NCBI GenBank assembly: GCA_964552465.1
Contig: CAZKGR010000014.1
Location: forward strand, 1 to 64,000
Direction: 5' to 3'
DNA: 64,000 nt
Source of the DNA: BMS3BBIN04 sp964552465
GTDB lineage: Bacteria; Electryoneota; Electryoneia; Electryoneales; Electryoneaceae
Shown: in pieces, positions 47,676 to 57,088 of the stretch
How positions within the stretch are numbered: the stretch's first letter is position 1
How the letters are laid out: each line of letters begins with the position of its first letter
Notes under the pieces: generated by a model
Seen by the model: the letters and a program-made list of their open reading frames with translations, nothing else
Databases searched by the model: none
What the model was told of the DNA's origin: nothing
Program-made: the position numbers and the translations under genes

Positions 47676-49139
47676 ATGAGTATGAGGTACTTGCGTTCCA
47701 GTGTCGTTGCAGTGTGGGTGCTGATCATTGTTGCTGGATTCATGGCATTCCCGACCACATCGTTCAGCCAGACAGTGGACTTGCAGGACTCACGATACAT
47801 CACGTCAACGTTTGAGAGTCCGTTTGTCGCGGTGGCGGAGCAATTGAAGCCGAGCGTGGTATTTATCAGCGCCATGCGTGAACGTGAAGTTCAGATTCCG
47901 AGATTCTTCGAGAACCATCCATTTTTCCGCGATCAGTTCCCTGATCAGGATGGCGAGCCGCGTGTGCAGCGTATTCCGTCAAGCGGATCAGGATTCATCA
48001 TTGATGAGGCGGGCTACATCATCACCAACAATCATGTTGTGCAGGGTGCGAGCGAGATCACGGTGACCTTGTCGGATGGATCTGAAGAGGAAGCAGAGAT
48101 TGTCGGCACCGATCCTGAGACGGACCTGGCGTTGTTAAAAATAGACGGCGTTGATCCAGATCATGTTGCCAGGTTGGGAAATAGTGATGACATCCGGATA
48201 GGTGACTGGGCAATTGCGATGGGTAATCCGCTCGGGTTGGACTGGACGCTGACAGTTGGCGTGATCAGCGCCAAGGGCCGCAGCAATCTGAATATCTCCG
48301 GTGGTGGACCTATCTTCCAAGATTTCATCCAGACGGACGCTTCGATCAATTTCGGCAACTCTGGCGGTCCGTTGACAAACATCCAGGGTGAGGTCATAGG
48401 CATCAATGCAGCGGTGAACGCATCCGCTGATGGTATTGGATTCGCGATCCCGATCAACCTTGCCAAGGATGTTGTCGATCAGTTGCGCGATGGTGGTCGT
48501 ATTGCACGAGGTTATCTCGGCATGATGCCGGATGCATTAACCGATTTGTATCGCGAGGCGCTGGACATTGATGAGGATGTGGACGGAGTATTTGTTCAAT
48601 CAGTGGAATCCAACACTCCAGCATCGGAAGGCGGTCTGCTTGAGTCGGACGTGGTCATCGAAGTCGACGGTGTGCCTGTGGATAACGTGAACGATTTCCG
48701 TTTCCGGATTGCGCGCCACGCACCGGGCGACAGAATGGAGTTGAAGGTCTTGCGTGATGGTCGCGAAAAGAACTTGGATTTTGTTTTGGGCGATCGCGCG
48801 GAATACATGGGCATCGTTGCAGAGCCAGAGCTGGAAGTAAAAGAGGACTGGATGGGTTTGGACGTTGAGAATTTGAATAGTCCACGGGTACGTCGCAACA
48901 CGGAGTTGCAGGTGAGTTCCGGGGTTATAGTGGTTGGTGTTGAAGCTGACAGCCCAGCACAGGGTGTATTGCGTCCTGGGGATGTGATTGTCCAAGTCGC
49001 CCAGCAGCGTGTTGAGACTGTGAATGACTGGCGAAGTGTGACCATGGAGCTGGGGGATACAACGAAGGCGGTGTTGGTCAAGTATCATCCACAAGGGCAA
49101 GCTGCTACGAGGTTCACTGCTCTGAAAGCCAATGGTTAG
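47676..49139 (+). CDS. HtrA/DegP family serine protease with two PDZ domains
   Basis: A 487-residue periplasmic protease/chaperone. The signal peptide ends near F-S-Q (residue 32). The catalytic triad is His in T-N-N-H-V-V (about 119), Asp in P-E-T-D-L-A-L-L-K (about 149) and Ser in F-G-N-S-G-G-P-L (about 228). Two PDZ domains follow (about 265-360 and 395-480). ATG at 47676 has AGGAG upstream. Which DegP/DegQ class it belongs to cannot be told. Confidence 0.95.
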   Translation: MSMRYLRSSVVAVWVLIIVAGFMAFPTTSFSQTVDLQDSRYITSTFESPFVAVAEQLKPSVVFISAMREREVQIPRFFENHPFFRDQFPDQDGEPRVQRIPSSGSGFIIDEAGYIITNNHVVQGASEITVTLSDGSEEEAEIVGTDPETDLALLKIDGVDPDHVARLGNSDDIRIGDWAIAMGNPLGLDWTLTVGVISAKGRSNLNISGGGPIFQDFIQTDASINFGNSGGPLTNIQGEVIGINAAVNASADGIGFAIPINLAKDVVDQLRDGGRIARGYLGMMPDALTDLYREALDIDEDVDGVFVQSVESNTPASEGGLLESDVVIEVDGVPVDNVNDFRFRIARHAPGDRMELKVLRDGREKNLDFVLGDRAEYMGIVAEPELEVKEDWMGLDVENLNSPRVRRNTELQVSSGVIVVGVEADSPAQGVLRPGDVIVQVAQQRVETVNDWRSVTMELGDTTKAVLVKYHPQGQAATRFTALKANG

Positions 49140-49179
49140 TTGGTGAGTTGAACAAGCTGACAATTGCATGATGATACAA

Positions 49180-49216
49180 CGAAATCGCCGCGGTTATTGA
49201 ACCCGCGGCGATTTCG
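49180..49216 (+). terminator. Terminator after htrA
   Basis: A perfect 14-bp stem (49180-49193 with 49203-49216) with a 9-base loop; the tail has only a modest T content. Confidence 0.8.
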
Positions 49217-49346
49217 CTCTTCCAGAGGGCTCACGAGCAAAATGGGCTTGTGAAGTTGCTAAAATTGAACGTTTTCATTGCGCATTGGCTGGTCGGACGG
49301 TAAGTTTTGCAATCCCGAGGTTTTACTGGCATAACACGAGGAAAGA

Positions 49347-50351
49347 ATGCCTGATTCTTCCCTTCTTCATACCAGCGTGATATCCTCCGAATCACATGAT
49401 CCCTGGCATAATCTCGCTCTTGAAGAGGCGTTGCTGGAGGATGTGTCACCGAACGGAATCGTGTTGTATTTATGGCAGAACGAGAACACGGTTGTCATCG
49501 GTCGCAACCAGAACGCCTGGCGTGAATGTCGTTGGAAGGAACTGGAGGAGAGTGGTGGAAAGCTGGCGCGTCGTTTAAGCGGCGGCGGTGCAGTTTACCA
49601 TGACCTCGGAAACCTGAACTTCACGTTTGTGATGGACAAGACCCTGGTGGATTTGCACCGTCAGCTCCGTGTTCTTCTTAATGCGATAAAGGCATTGGGA
49701 GTGGAAGCGGAGTTTTCTGGTCGCAATGATATAGTGGCGGACGGTCGAAAGTTCTCGGGAAACGCGTTTCATGCTCGTGACGGCTCGTATTACCATCACG
49801 GGACATTGCTGGTTGATGTTGATTTTGAAAAACTCAGCAATATTCTGACCGTTGATGACGCAAAGATGAAGGCGAAGGGTGTCACCTCGGTCAAGTCTCG
49901 TGTCGTAAACCTCAAGACCTTAAGTGACAGGATTACCGTTGACGCGCTAAAGGTTGAGTTGCGAAAAGCGTTTCGCGAAGAATACGGTGGTGAGTGCACA
50001 GAGTTGAGCCCCGCTGATGTGACAGACGATCTGTCAGCGTTGTACGAAAAATACGCCGCATGGTCTTGGCGGTATGGACGCACACCCATCTTTGATGTTG
50101 AAGTCAGTCGCCGTTTTGATTGGGGGATCGTTGATCTCGGATTCAGTACCGACCAGGGACAGATCGAATCATGCACGGTGTATTCGGACGCGATGGACGC
50201 TCGTTTGATCCAGGAACTGTCAGCTCGTCTCGAGCAGATACCGTATCGCTTTGAAAGCATTTCAACCAAGCTCGATGAACTTGCGAACACAGATGAGCGC
50301 AAGGCTATGGTAGACGACATGAAGGGCTGGTTGCAGACCGAACAGTTATAG
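49347..50351 (+). CDS. lplA: Lipoate-protein ligase A
   Basis: A 334-residue ligase that attaches free lipoate to the E2 and GcvH proteins. The R-R-L-S-G-G-G-A-V-Y-H-D-L-G-N-L-N loop (about residues 74-90), G-R-N-D-I-V and K-F-S-G-N-A are family-typical. A C-terminal accessory domain is present, as in E. coli LplA. ATG at 49347 follows GAGGAAAG. It lies upstream of the large adenylating fusion gene, with 128 bases between. Confidence 0.92.
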   Translation: MPDSSLLHTSVISSESHDPWHNLALEEALLEDVSPNGIVLYLWQNENTVVIGRNQNAWRECRWKELEESGGKLARRLSGGGAVYHDLGNLNFTFVMDKTLVDLHRQLRVLLNAIKALGVEAEFSGRNDIVADGRKFSGNAFHARDGSYYHHGTLLVDVDFEKLSNILTVDDAKMKAKGVTSVKSRVVNLKTLSDRITVDALKVELRKAFREEYGGECTELSPADVTDDLSALYEKYAAWSWRYGRTPIFDVEVSRRFDWGIVDLGFSTDQGQIESCTVYSDAMDARLIQELSARLEQIPYRFESISTKLDELANTDERKAMVDDMKGWLQTEQL

Positions 50352-50479
50352 AATATTTTTGTACATCAATAGTCAGACTCACCTTAACGGCTACTCTGAT
50401 CCAGGAGTACTTGCCACTCGAAACCGTGTCATTTCTACGCTATCATAGGAGCGTCACCTCACAGGCACGGAAACCAATC

Positions 50480-53400
50480 ATGCTCGAGACACCCAGCAAG
50501 CTTGCTGACCGATTGAACGAATGGACGCCATACGCTGAAAAGGATGAATCCAACAGCGAACTTGCAGTCATCATTCTTGACGATATAACTGCATTGCTGG
50601 CGGAAAAGTCCGAGGCGGATCTTGCTGCACATCACGATTCTTTCCATCAATTCCTTGAACTAACCGGTCGTCCCACCTACCTGGAATCGTTACCGGATGA
50701 TGATGCACGTCTGCGGTGGTCTGATGTTGCACTGGAAATTGTGCAGCGAGTGAACTACACACTCGAGGACATGCTGAACGCTCGTATCAGCGAGATTCCC
50801 GACACAACATATTTCGAAGAGCTGATGGCGGGTGAATCCATCCGCTGGAGCTATGCACAGGTACAAAGACGTATTCGAGCGATCGCAGCAGTCTTCTGGC
50901 GTGATGCTGGAGAAGACGAACCTCGAATCGCGTTACTCGTTGACAATTCATTGGATGGTGCTTGTTGTGATCTGGCATGCCTGCTCCACGACATCCTGAT
51001 CACACCGCTGAACGTGCATTTTGATTCTGAAGAGCTGGCTTGGATCATCGAACGGTTGCAAATCAATGCCGTCGTCGTCGATCGGGAGGATCGACTTCGC
51101 AGGATGCAGGAGGTTCGGAAACTCACGAAATGCGATTTCCGCATCTATGCGATTCATCTGGAACGCGACAGGGTGGAGGGGAAGGCGATTCCACTTGTCG
51201 AAGCGTTTTCCCGTTTGTCAGCCGATGATGTGAATGATCAATTGGACGCTCGTCCGCGTTTTGATCTGCATGAGATCTGCACGGTGATGTTCACATCCGG
51301 AAGTACCGGTCGTCCAAAAGGTGTTTGTTTTTCCCAATTCAATCTAGTCTCAAAACGATTTGCACGTGCTGCTGCGCTGCCTTCTGTTGGGCGAGATGAA
51401 GTGCTGCTGTGTTACTTACCGCTATTTCACACGTTTGGCCGTTATCTCGAAATGCTGGGCATGCTCTACTGGCGGGGAAGATACGTGTTCGTCGGAAATC
51501 CGTCCACGGAAGCCCTGATTGCCAGCATGAAACGTATTCGTCCCACCGGGTTAATCAGCATTCCGCTCCGTTGGTTACAGATACGTGACAGGTCGCTCTC
51601 AGTGATGGAATCACTGCCGACCAGCGAGGAGAAGCAGGAAGCTTTCAGCGAGATCACAGGTGGGCGGTTACGCTGGGGATTGAGTGCGGCTGGTTATCTC
51701 GAGCCCAAAGCATTTCGATTCTTCCAGATGCATGGTGTTGCACTGTGTTCCGGTTTTGGGATGACAGAGGCTACAGGCGGAATCACGATGAGCCCGCCGG
51801 GAGATTATGTCGATAACACAGTTGGTCGAGCGCTGCCAGGCATAGAGATCCGGCTATCTGAAAACGGTGAAATGTTGATCACGGGAGCGTATGTCGCTCG
51901 CTATTTGAAGGAGGATGGTGAGGGGCTGGAAGTCGAATCCGGAGATGAGCTGGATGGTGATGATTGGCTACACACTGGTGACATTTTCCGTGAGATTAAG
52001 CCAGGTCATCTGACCATTGTTGACCGGATCAAAGACATATACAAGAACATTCGCGGGCAAACCGTTGCGCCGCTGCGTGTGGAACGTAAATTCGCCACAG
52101 TTCCGGGGATCAAGCGGACGTTTCTCGTTGGCGATCACCGAGCGTTTAACGTATTGATGATCGTTCCTGACCTTGATGATCCAGTGTTGGCGGATGCACC
52201 CGACACGGAGAGTCGCCGCGATTATTTCCGTCAAATAGTTACAACAGCCAACCAGGACCTGGCACCTTACGAACGTGTCGTCAATTACACTCTGCTCGAT
52301 CGTGACTTTGACATTGACAAGGAGGAGTTGACGTCTAAGGGCACAATGCGCCGCAAGGTGATCGAGGAGAATTTTGCCGAGGTTATCTCTTCACTTTATG
52401 AAAGTAGCTATGTAGAGCTTGAAGCAGCTGGAATTCAGGTACGAATACCACGCTGGATTTTCCGTGATCTGGGCATTCTGGAGAGCGACTTCGTCGCAAA
52501 GGTCGATGAACCAACATCAGAGCACAATGGCAGTGTATACCTGACAGACAATGAGCATGACCGGACACTGCCGATTCGCCGTGATACTCGGAACGGATAT
52601 GTCATTATCGGCGACTTGTCGTACCATATCCTGGGTGATGTCATTGATTTGGGTATGTTTGCTCGCCAACCACGATTGTGGGCTGCGAATCCATCTTTGA
52701 TGAACTTTGTCCCCTGTCGCGAGGGGTGGGATGTCCCGTTCAATAAGCACGTAATGCCTCACGCAGCACTTCCCACCAACGACAATGAACGGACACTTGA
52801 ACTCGTCCAGTCAGTTGAACCGTCGCATCTTTCAGATTCACAATTGCGGGAGTTGAACCGTGATTTGCAGATCGCCCTTTTTGATACAGTCGAGAATTCG
52901 ATTCAAGTGTTGGAGAAGCTTAGCGAATCGTTGATCTCGTTCGATGATCGCCTGGGTGGAGTTGCACGCTTACGTTTGACAGCATTAGCCACGCATCCAG
53001 ACGAACAGGTCCGCAGCACGGCTTATCGTATTCTGCTTCTTGACGAACCGATGCAGGATTATAGTGTTTCGTTTCCGGCGTTTGTGCAATCCGGTTTGTC
53101 ATTCCTCAACGAAGAATCGATCAAGCTCATATCGCGTGAAGGCTTTGAAAAGCGTCGTCTGGCCGCACTTCGGCAACGCTTGTACTCCTACCGGATTCAC
53201 CTTGACTGGCCTGCAAAACCTATGGTGCAACGGCAATTCAAGAATGTGTTCCGTTTGCTGATCAATTTTGTTCGTTTCAATCCGGCGTACTACAAGAGTG
53301 TCCGCGCAGAGTTGGCAAGTTGGTTGCTGCATCGAGTTGATCCGCAAATATCACGGTTTGCGGAGATGATGCTGGATCATATGGTATCGTGGTTCGAAGG

Positions 53401-55189
53401 CCGGCTGGTCGAAAACGCTGTCTCTATTCCTGAATCACTGCTGGAAGAGATGATAGTTTTCGATGAAGATCTGGATGAGGAACAGCGAATCACCCTCCAG
53501 GACATGTTGCTGTACACGACCTTCCTCAAGCAGTCTGTGATGCTAACGTTCAATGAGGAAGATTTCGACATTGACCAGGTACCGGCGGGCGGGATCTGGG
53601 TTTCTCGAACTAAGGCGAGTGGCGATTACAATTTCTATCGTGTCAGCGTGAACACAATCTCTGGCCGTCATTTCGATCTGCTCCTGGTTCAACGTGAAGA
53701 TATGAATGCCCGCGTGGTCATGGACACGAATCATTGGATGATCGCCATTGGTGGACATCCATACGAACAGCGTACCCTCCCTCGTTTTGGTTGTATCCGT
53801 CCTGAGTTGGCAACGATGTCCCTGGAGTATGTGAACGAGCTTACTGCGTGGGAGAAGATCCGTGAATACGGTGGTAGTTCGTCTCAGGCTAGTCATGTCG
53901 TGCATGAGGCGGATTGGCACCGGTTGCTGGTAACTGGTATGGCAACCTTCTTCCGGGCTTGGAAATATTCAGGAAAGCGAATTATCCCTGGAGTGATGTC
54001 GCCTTCAAACGTGGTTGTTCCCGACTTGGATTTTCGCGAAGAAGCACTAATCCTGTCGTTAAGCGGATGGGAAGAATACAGCACTCCAATCACGCTGATG
54101 CGTCCGTTGTGGTCCAATTTCTTCCGCAAAACGATTTCACTGTACCCGCTAACTGATCGCGTGTTGGATGAACGATGGTTGTTCGATGCTGTTATCGAGG
54201 GTCTGGGATCAGTGGAAGGGGAAGAATTCCTCAAGGACTTCTCATATGAAATTGAAACAATTGAGAATAATCCTTTCTCAGCCAAATTCGTCGAGGACTT
54301 GCACGACTACATCGAAAAAATCAGCACGCAATGGTATGTGCCTCAGCCTGTCCGAAACGCAATCCACCGCTATCACGCGTGGCAAAAGATCAATCCGAAC
54401 GTCACCAGCCAGGCATGCGCTGAACTGTTGGAAGGATTGACCTCGATGTACCACATGCACCGGTACGGTGAAATTGCTCGGTACTATCTGTATTCAAGGA
54501 CGTATTTCGACCTGGCATCAAATGATGTCAAGCGAACGTTCTCGATTCTGTTGGATGAATTGTGGGCGGAACCGTCCTTACATGCAACTCAACGAGTTGA
54601 ATTATCTGAGCTTCAGGCGGCTCTGGAATCGCAAGCTGATCGGGATGTGTTCAGCCGGTTGGTGTTCCCCCGCGCGCATAAACCGCAGACGGTGGAAGTG
54701 CTGACCTTTGGCGAACGTGGACGGAAAACTGTGGTCGTACGTACAAACATGGTCGACAACCACGGTGAGGGTTATGACATCCGCGAACCCATCGAACCGG
54801 AAGAGGTTGGGTCGTTGTACAGGCTCTTCTACCAGGAAAGATTTCCCAAGTCGGTCAGCGAACAGGATCGCCATCTCGTTGTTACGGACGCTACTGACCG
54901 CGTGATCGGCGGCTTGACATTCAAGGATCAGGACAAAGAGGTTGTTCACATGGATGGGCTGGTAACATCCGGCCCGTTGATGGGGAGGGGGATTGCAACT
55001 GCCTTACTGGAAGATTTTGTGACCCGTATGGCCAGCCGTGGGGTGAAGGTGCTGAAGACCGATTTCATCATGCGTGATTTCTGCGAACGGCGGGGTTTCA
55101 ACGTGAACAAGAACTGGGGTGGACTGGTGCGGTTCATCTCTCAGGACGAGCCCGAACTCGACCGCGGCGAACTTCCACCCAAGGAATAG
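50480..55189 (+). CDS. Giant AMP-forming acyl-CoA-synthetase-like protein with C-terminal acetyltransferase domain
   Basis: About 1569 residues, no signal peptide. Domains: residues 1-100 helical, unknown; 100-640 an adenylating enzyme with the ATP loop F-T-S-G-S-T-G-R-P-K-G (about 270), G-F-G-M-T-E-A-T-G (about 425), H-T-G-D (about 497) and the C-terminal K-G-T-M-R-R-K lysine motif (about 620); 640-1440 unrecognised, partly helical with one HEAT-like stretch; 1440-1560 a GNAT domain with the acetyl-CoA loop G-R-G-I-A-T-A-L-L (about 1500). No carrier-protein domain is evident. ATG at 50480 has only a weak GGA; TTG at 50411 with AGGAG is an alternative. Substrate unknown. Confidence 0.85.
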   Translation: MLETPSKLADRLNEWTPYAEKDESNSELAVIILDDITALLAEKSEADLAAHHDSFHQFLELTGRPTYLESLPDDDARLRWSDVALEIVQRVNYTLEDMLNARISEIPDTTYFEELMAGESIRWSYAQVQRRIRAIAAVFWRDAGEDEPRIALLVDNSLDGACCDLACLLHDILITPLNVHFDSEELAWIIERLQINAVVVDREDRLRRMQEVRKLTKCDFRIYAIHLERDRVEGKAIPLVEAFSRLSADDVNDQLDARPRFDLHEICTVMFTSGSTGRPKGVCFSQFNLVSKRFARAAALPSVGRDEVLLCYLPLFHTFGRYLEMLGMLYWRGRYVFVGNPSTEALIASMKRIRPTGLISIPLRWLQIRDRSLSVMESLPTSEEKQEAFSEITGGRLRWGLSAAGYLEPKAFRFFQMHGVALCSGFGMTEATGGITMSPPGDYVDNTVGRALPGIEIRLSENGEMLITGAYVARYLKEDGEGLEVESGDELDGDDWLHTGDIFREIKPGHLTIVDRIKDIYKNIRGQTVAPLRVERKFATVPGIKRTFLVGDHRAFNVLMIVPDLDDPVLADAPDTESRRDYFRQIVTTANQDLAPYERVVNYTLLDRDFDIDKEELTSKGTMRRKVIEENFAEVISSLYESSYVELEAAGIQVRIPRWIFRDLGILESDFVAKVDEPTSEHNGSVYLTDNEHDRTLPIRRDTRNGYVIIGDLSYHILGDVIDLGMFARQPRLWAANPSLMNFVPCREGWDVPFNKHVMPHAALPTNDNERTLELVQSVEPSHLSDSQLRELNRDLQIALFDTVENSIQVLEKLSESLISFDDRLGGVARLRLTALATHPDEQVRSTAYRILLLDEPMQDYSVSFPAFVQSGLSFLNEESIKLISREGFEKRRLAALRQRLYSYRIHLDWPAKPMVQRQFKNVFRLLINFVRFNPAYYKSVRAELASWLLHRVDPQISRFAEMMLDHMVSWFEGRLVENAVSIPESLLEEMIVFDEDLDEEQRITLQDMLLYTTFLKQSVMLTFNEEDFDIDQVPAGGIWVSRTKASGDYNFYRVSVNTISGRHFDLLLVQREDMNARVVMDTNHWMIAIGGHPYEQRTLPRFGCIRPELATMSLEYVNELTAWEKIREYGGSSSQASHVVHEADWHRLLVTGMATFFRAWKYSGKRIIPGVMSPSNVVVPDLDFREEALILSLSGWEEYSTPITLMRPLWSNFFRKTISLYPLTDRVLDERWLFDAVIEGLGSVEGEEFLKDFSYEIETIENNPFSAKFVEDLHDYIEKISTQWYVPQPVRNAIHRYHAWQKINPNVTSQACAELLEGLTSMYHMHRYGEIARYYLYSRTYFDLASNDVKRTFSILLDELWAEPSLHATQRVELSELQAALESQADRDVFSRLVFPRAHKPQTVEVLTFGERGRKTVVVRTNMVDNHGEGYDIREPIEPEEVGSLYRLFYQERFPKSVSEQDRHLVVTDATDRVIGGLTFKDQDKEVVHMDGLVTSGPLMGRGIATALLEDFVTRMASRGVKVLKTDFIMRDFCERRGFNVNKNWGGLVRFISQDEPELDRGELPPKE

Positions 55190-55241
55190 ACGACAGGCTC
55201 TCGAGTGACACTCGAAATCAAGATCTGAAGATGCCAGGCAC

Positions 55242-55352
55242 GTCATTCAGAGTCCGGCAGCCGCCGGACGAAGAAGGTCGAACTTCAGCACAAGTAGCAA
55301 CCAGTTTCTTAGCTGGATCTTCTTCACTTCACTGTGTTCAGTTCAGAATGAC
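55242..55352. repeat. TIR-bounded intergenic element, copy 2
   Basis: Bounded by gtcattcaga and tcagaatgac (imperfect inverted ends). Interior segments (gaaggtcgaact, ggatcttcttcacttcact) are shared with copy 1 at 25930-26052. Confidence 0.7.
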
Positions 55353-55383
55353 CTGCCGCTCATTTCTGTTTGTCATTAACCAG

Positions 55384-55415
55384 AAACTGCCACGGACATT
55401 CGCCCGTGGCAGTTT
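55384..55415. terminator. Bidirectional terminator
   Basis: A perfect 12-bp stem (55384-55395 with 55404-55415) between the convergent giant gene and the first selenoprotein gene. Confidence 0.8.
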
Positions 55416-55459
55416 GTTGTCTTGCAGTTACTCCAGAATTTAGCCTCCAGCCTCGATAC

Positions 55460-56911
55460 TTATCTGACCAGCATCACCTTTTGTACCTGGTCAAGGTATC
55501 CTGGAACGGTTGCCCGGACGAAATACAATCCGCTGGACAATCCTGAAGCGTCAAAGACCAAGCTGTGCGAACCAGCGTTCGCAATTCCCTGGTGCAGAGT
55601 AGCTACCTGCTGTCCGTTGACGTTGTACACGGCAACAGTCAGGTCAGCCGCATCGGGAAGCGCAATATCGACCGTCGTTGATGGGTTGAACGGGTTCGGA
55701 TACGCAGCGTTCATCGCATACGCATTCGGTAGCTGATTATTTGAACCAGCGCCAGTGATAGTAAAGTCGCTGTTCGTCCAGTCCGACGGGTCAAACACAT
55801 AATCGCCGTCTGTCGCGACACCGGTCTTGATAAATGGGAAGCTGTCCTGAACCATCAGACCAGGGTTGTTCGGAACGCCGACGGTACCGATGAACTCATA
55901 CTCACCCATTGGTGCACCCGCGGGAACTACCTGAGTCTGGCCGGTAACGCTGACATCCATGAATGCCATCATGTTGAATGCAATGTTGGCCAGTGGTCCA
56001 ACGGTAGATCCATCTGGAAGGGTGACAAAGGTCCGGTAACGGACGCCGTTCGCCTGGAGGAAGGTGTTGTTGATGAATTGAGCATCGTAGACAACATCGC
56101 CACCACCGGCGGGTATGGTCGTATTTGTCGGCGTCAGGATCAGTTGCACGGATTCTGGTTCTGCGCCTACAACCGCCATGTTCGATTGGATGACTTCGTG
56201 CGTGTTGTCATTCTGCACATACACGACAACCGAGATGTTGTCATCCATGATCAGGTCGCCATTCAGTGTGATCGGCCAGTCGAACGAGACGTCGAAATTG
56301 ACAGTTTCGTTAGTGCCGATGGAGAACGGCAGTCCGTCATCATCTGGAGCCATGTCGAGCATGTCATAATGCCACTCACTCTGACCGTTCCAACCCGTGA
56401 AACCGTTGTAATAATTGTTCATGAGCCCGAAACGGATCTTGTAGTTGCCAGACACAGCAACATCGGCCGATGTAACCTGGACCGACATATCGACAGAATT
56501 GTCTGAAGCAGATGCGCTACAATCAAGTGCAATCGGACTTTCGATAGCGAGACGGTTATCAACAGCAGTCTGCAGCAGTTGCGGCGTGATTGGCCAGCGG
56601 TCGAGCAGACCGTCCACCATCAATGTGGGGAGTAAGTTAATCGGATAGTAGTCGAACCGACCGGTATGTTCAGCCCCGTTTATTTCCTGCCAAGGGTCGC
56701 CAGCATACCAGTTGGCGTGGAATACAATTATGCTGACATCCTCACCTCCGTTGCCTTCGAAGAAAGTCTGGATCGTCTGCGCCGCAGACGGACAGGTGCC
56801 TCAACCATGACCTGTGAATTCTTCGAACATCACTTTTCGAGGGAATGCGTGGGCTGATGCGGCCAGCAGGCCAATCACCATTATGCCCAGGGTAAGACGA
56901 CGTGCAAACAT
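55460..56911 (-). CDS. Exported thioredoxin-fold selenoprotein with T9SS tail (UGA = Sec at codon 37)
   Basis: 483 residues if the in-frame UGA at 56801-56803 is read as selenocysteine. Signal peptide (residues 1-22, ending AHA); thioredoxin-like domain with F-E-E-F-T-G-H-G-U-G-T-C-P at residues 29-41, giving a U37-x-x-C40 redox pair, and a cis-proline-type L-L-P-T-L-M-V-D-G near residue 95. This start resembles Omp28-type proteins. A middle beta domain, the beta-rich module (P-A-G-G-G, D-S-F-P-F-I-K) and a type-A sorting tail (YPNPFNP ... VQKVMLVR) follow. ATG at 56911 has GGGAGG upstream. Without readthrough only a 36-residue peptide would be made. A strong SECIS candidate follows the UGA. 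Confidence 0.88.
56774..56790 (-). promoter_or_regulatory. Bacterial SECIS hairpin of the first selenoprotein gene
   Basis: On the minus strand, CGTCTGC pairs perfectly with GCAGACG around a GGC loop. The stem begins 10 bases and the loop 17 bases after the UGA. A G at the first loop position and this spacing fit the bacterial SECIS consensus as I recall it. Confidence 0.85.
56801..56803 (-). other. Selenocysteine codon (UGA), residue 37
   Basis: In-frame TGA on the minus strand at the first position of a thioredoxin-type CxxC motif. Both flanking frames are open and homologous to the tandem paralogue. Confidence 0.87.
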
Positions 56912-57026
56912 CACTGCCTCCCGTGTTTTCGGTGTCTGATCTACATGCAACTTTAGGGTATCTTATAGTCTAGGGTTGAAATCAGAGACATACAAGCTTC
57001 AGGTGTTAGTTTTCAGAGAATATCCA

Positions 57027-57058
57027 ATAAAAACGCCCGGTGGATTTAACCACCGGGC
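57027..57058 (-). terminator. Terminator after the second selenoprotein gene
   Basis: GCCCGGTGG (57035-57043) pairs with CCACCGGGC (57050-57058). On the minus strand it is followed by GTTTTTATT. Confidence 0.88.
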
Positions 57059-57088
57059 TTGTAATTCCGAATACATAAACTCCAATAT

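Noticed and set aside
47467..47679. A 70-residue plus-strand gene between hsp20 and htrA
   Set aside because: No ribosome site, it overlaps the htrA start, and the composition looks random.
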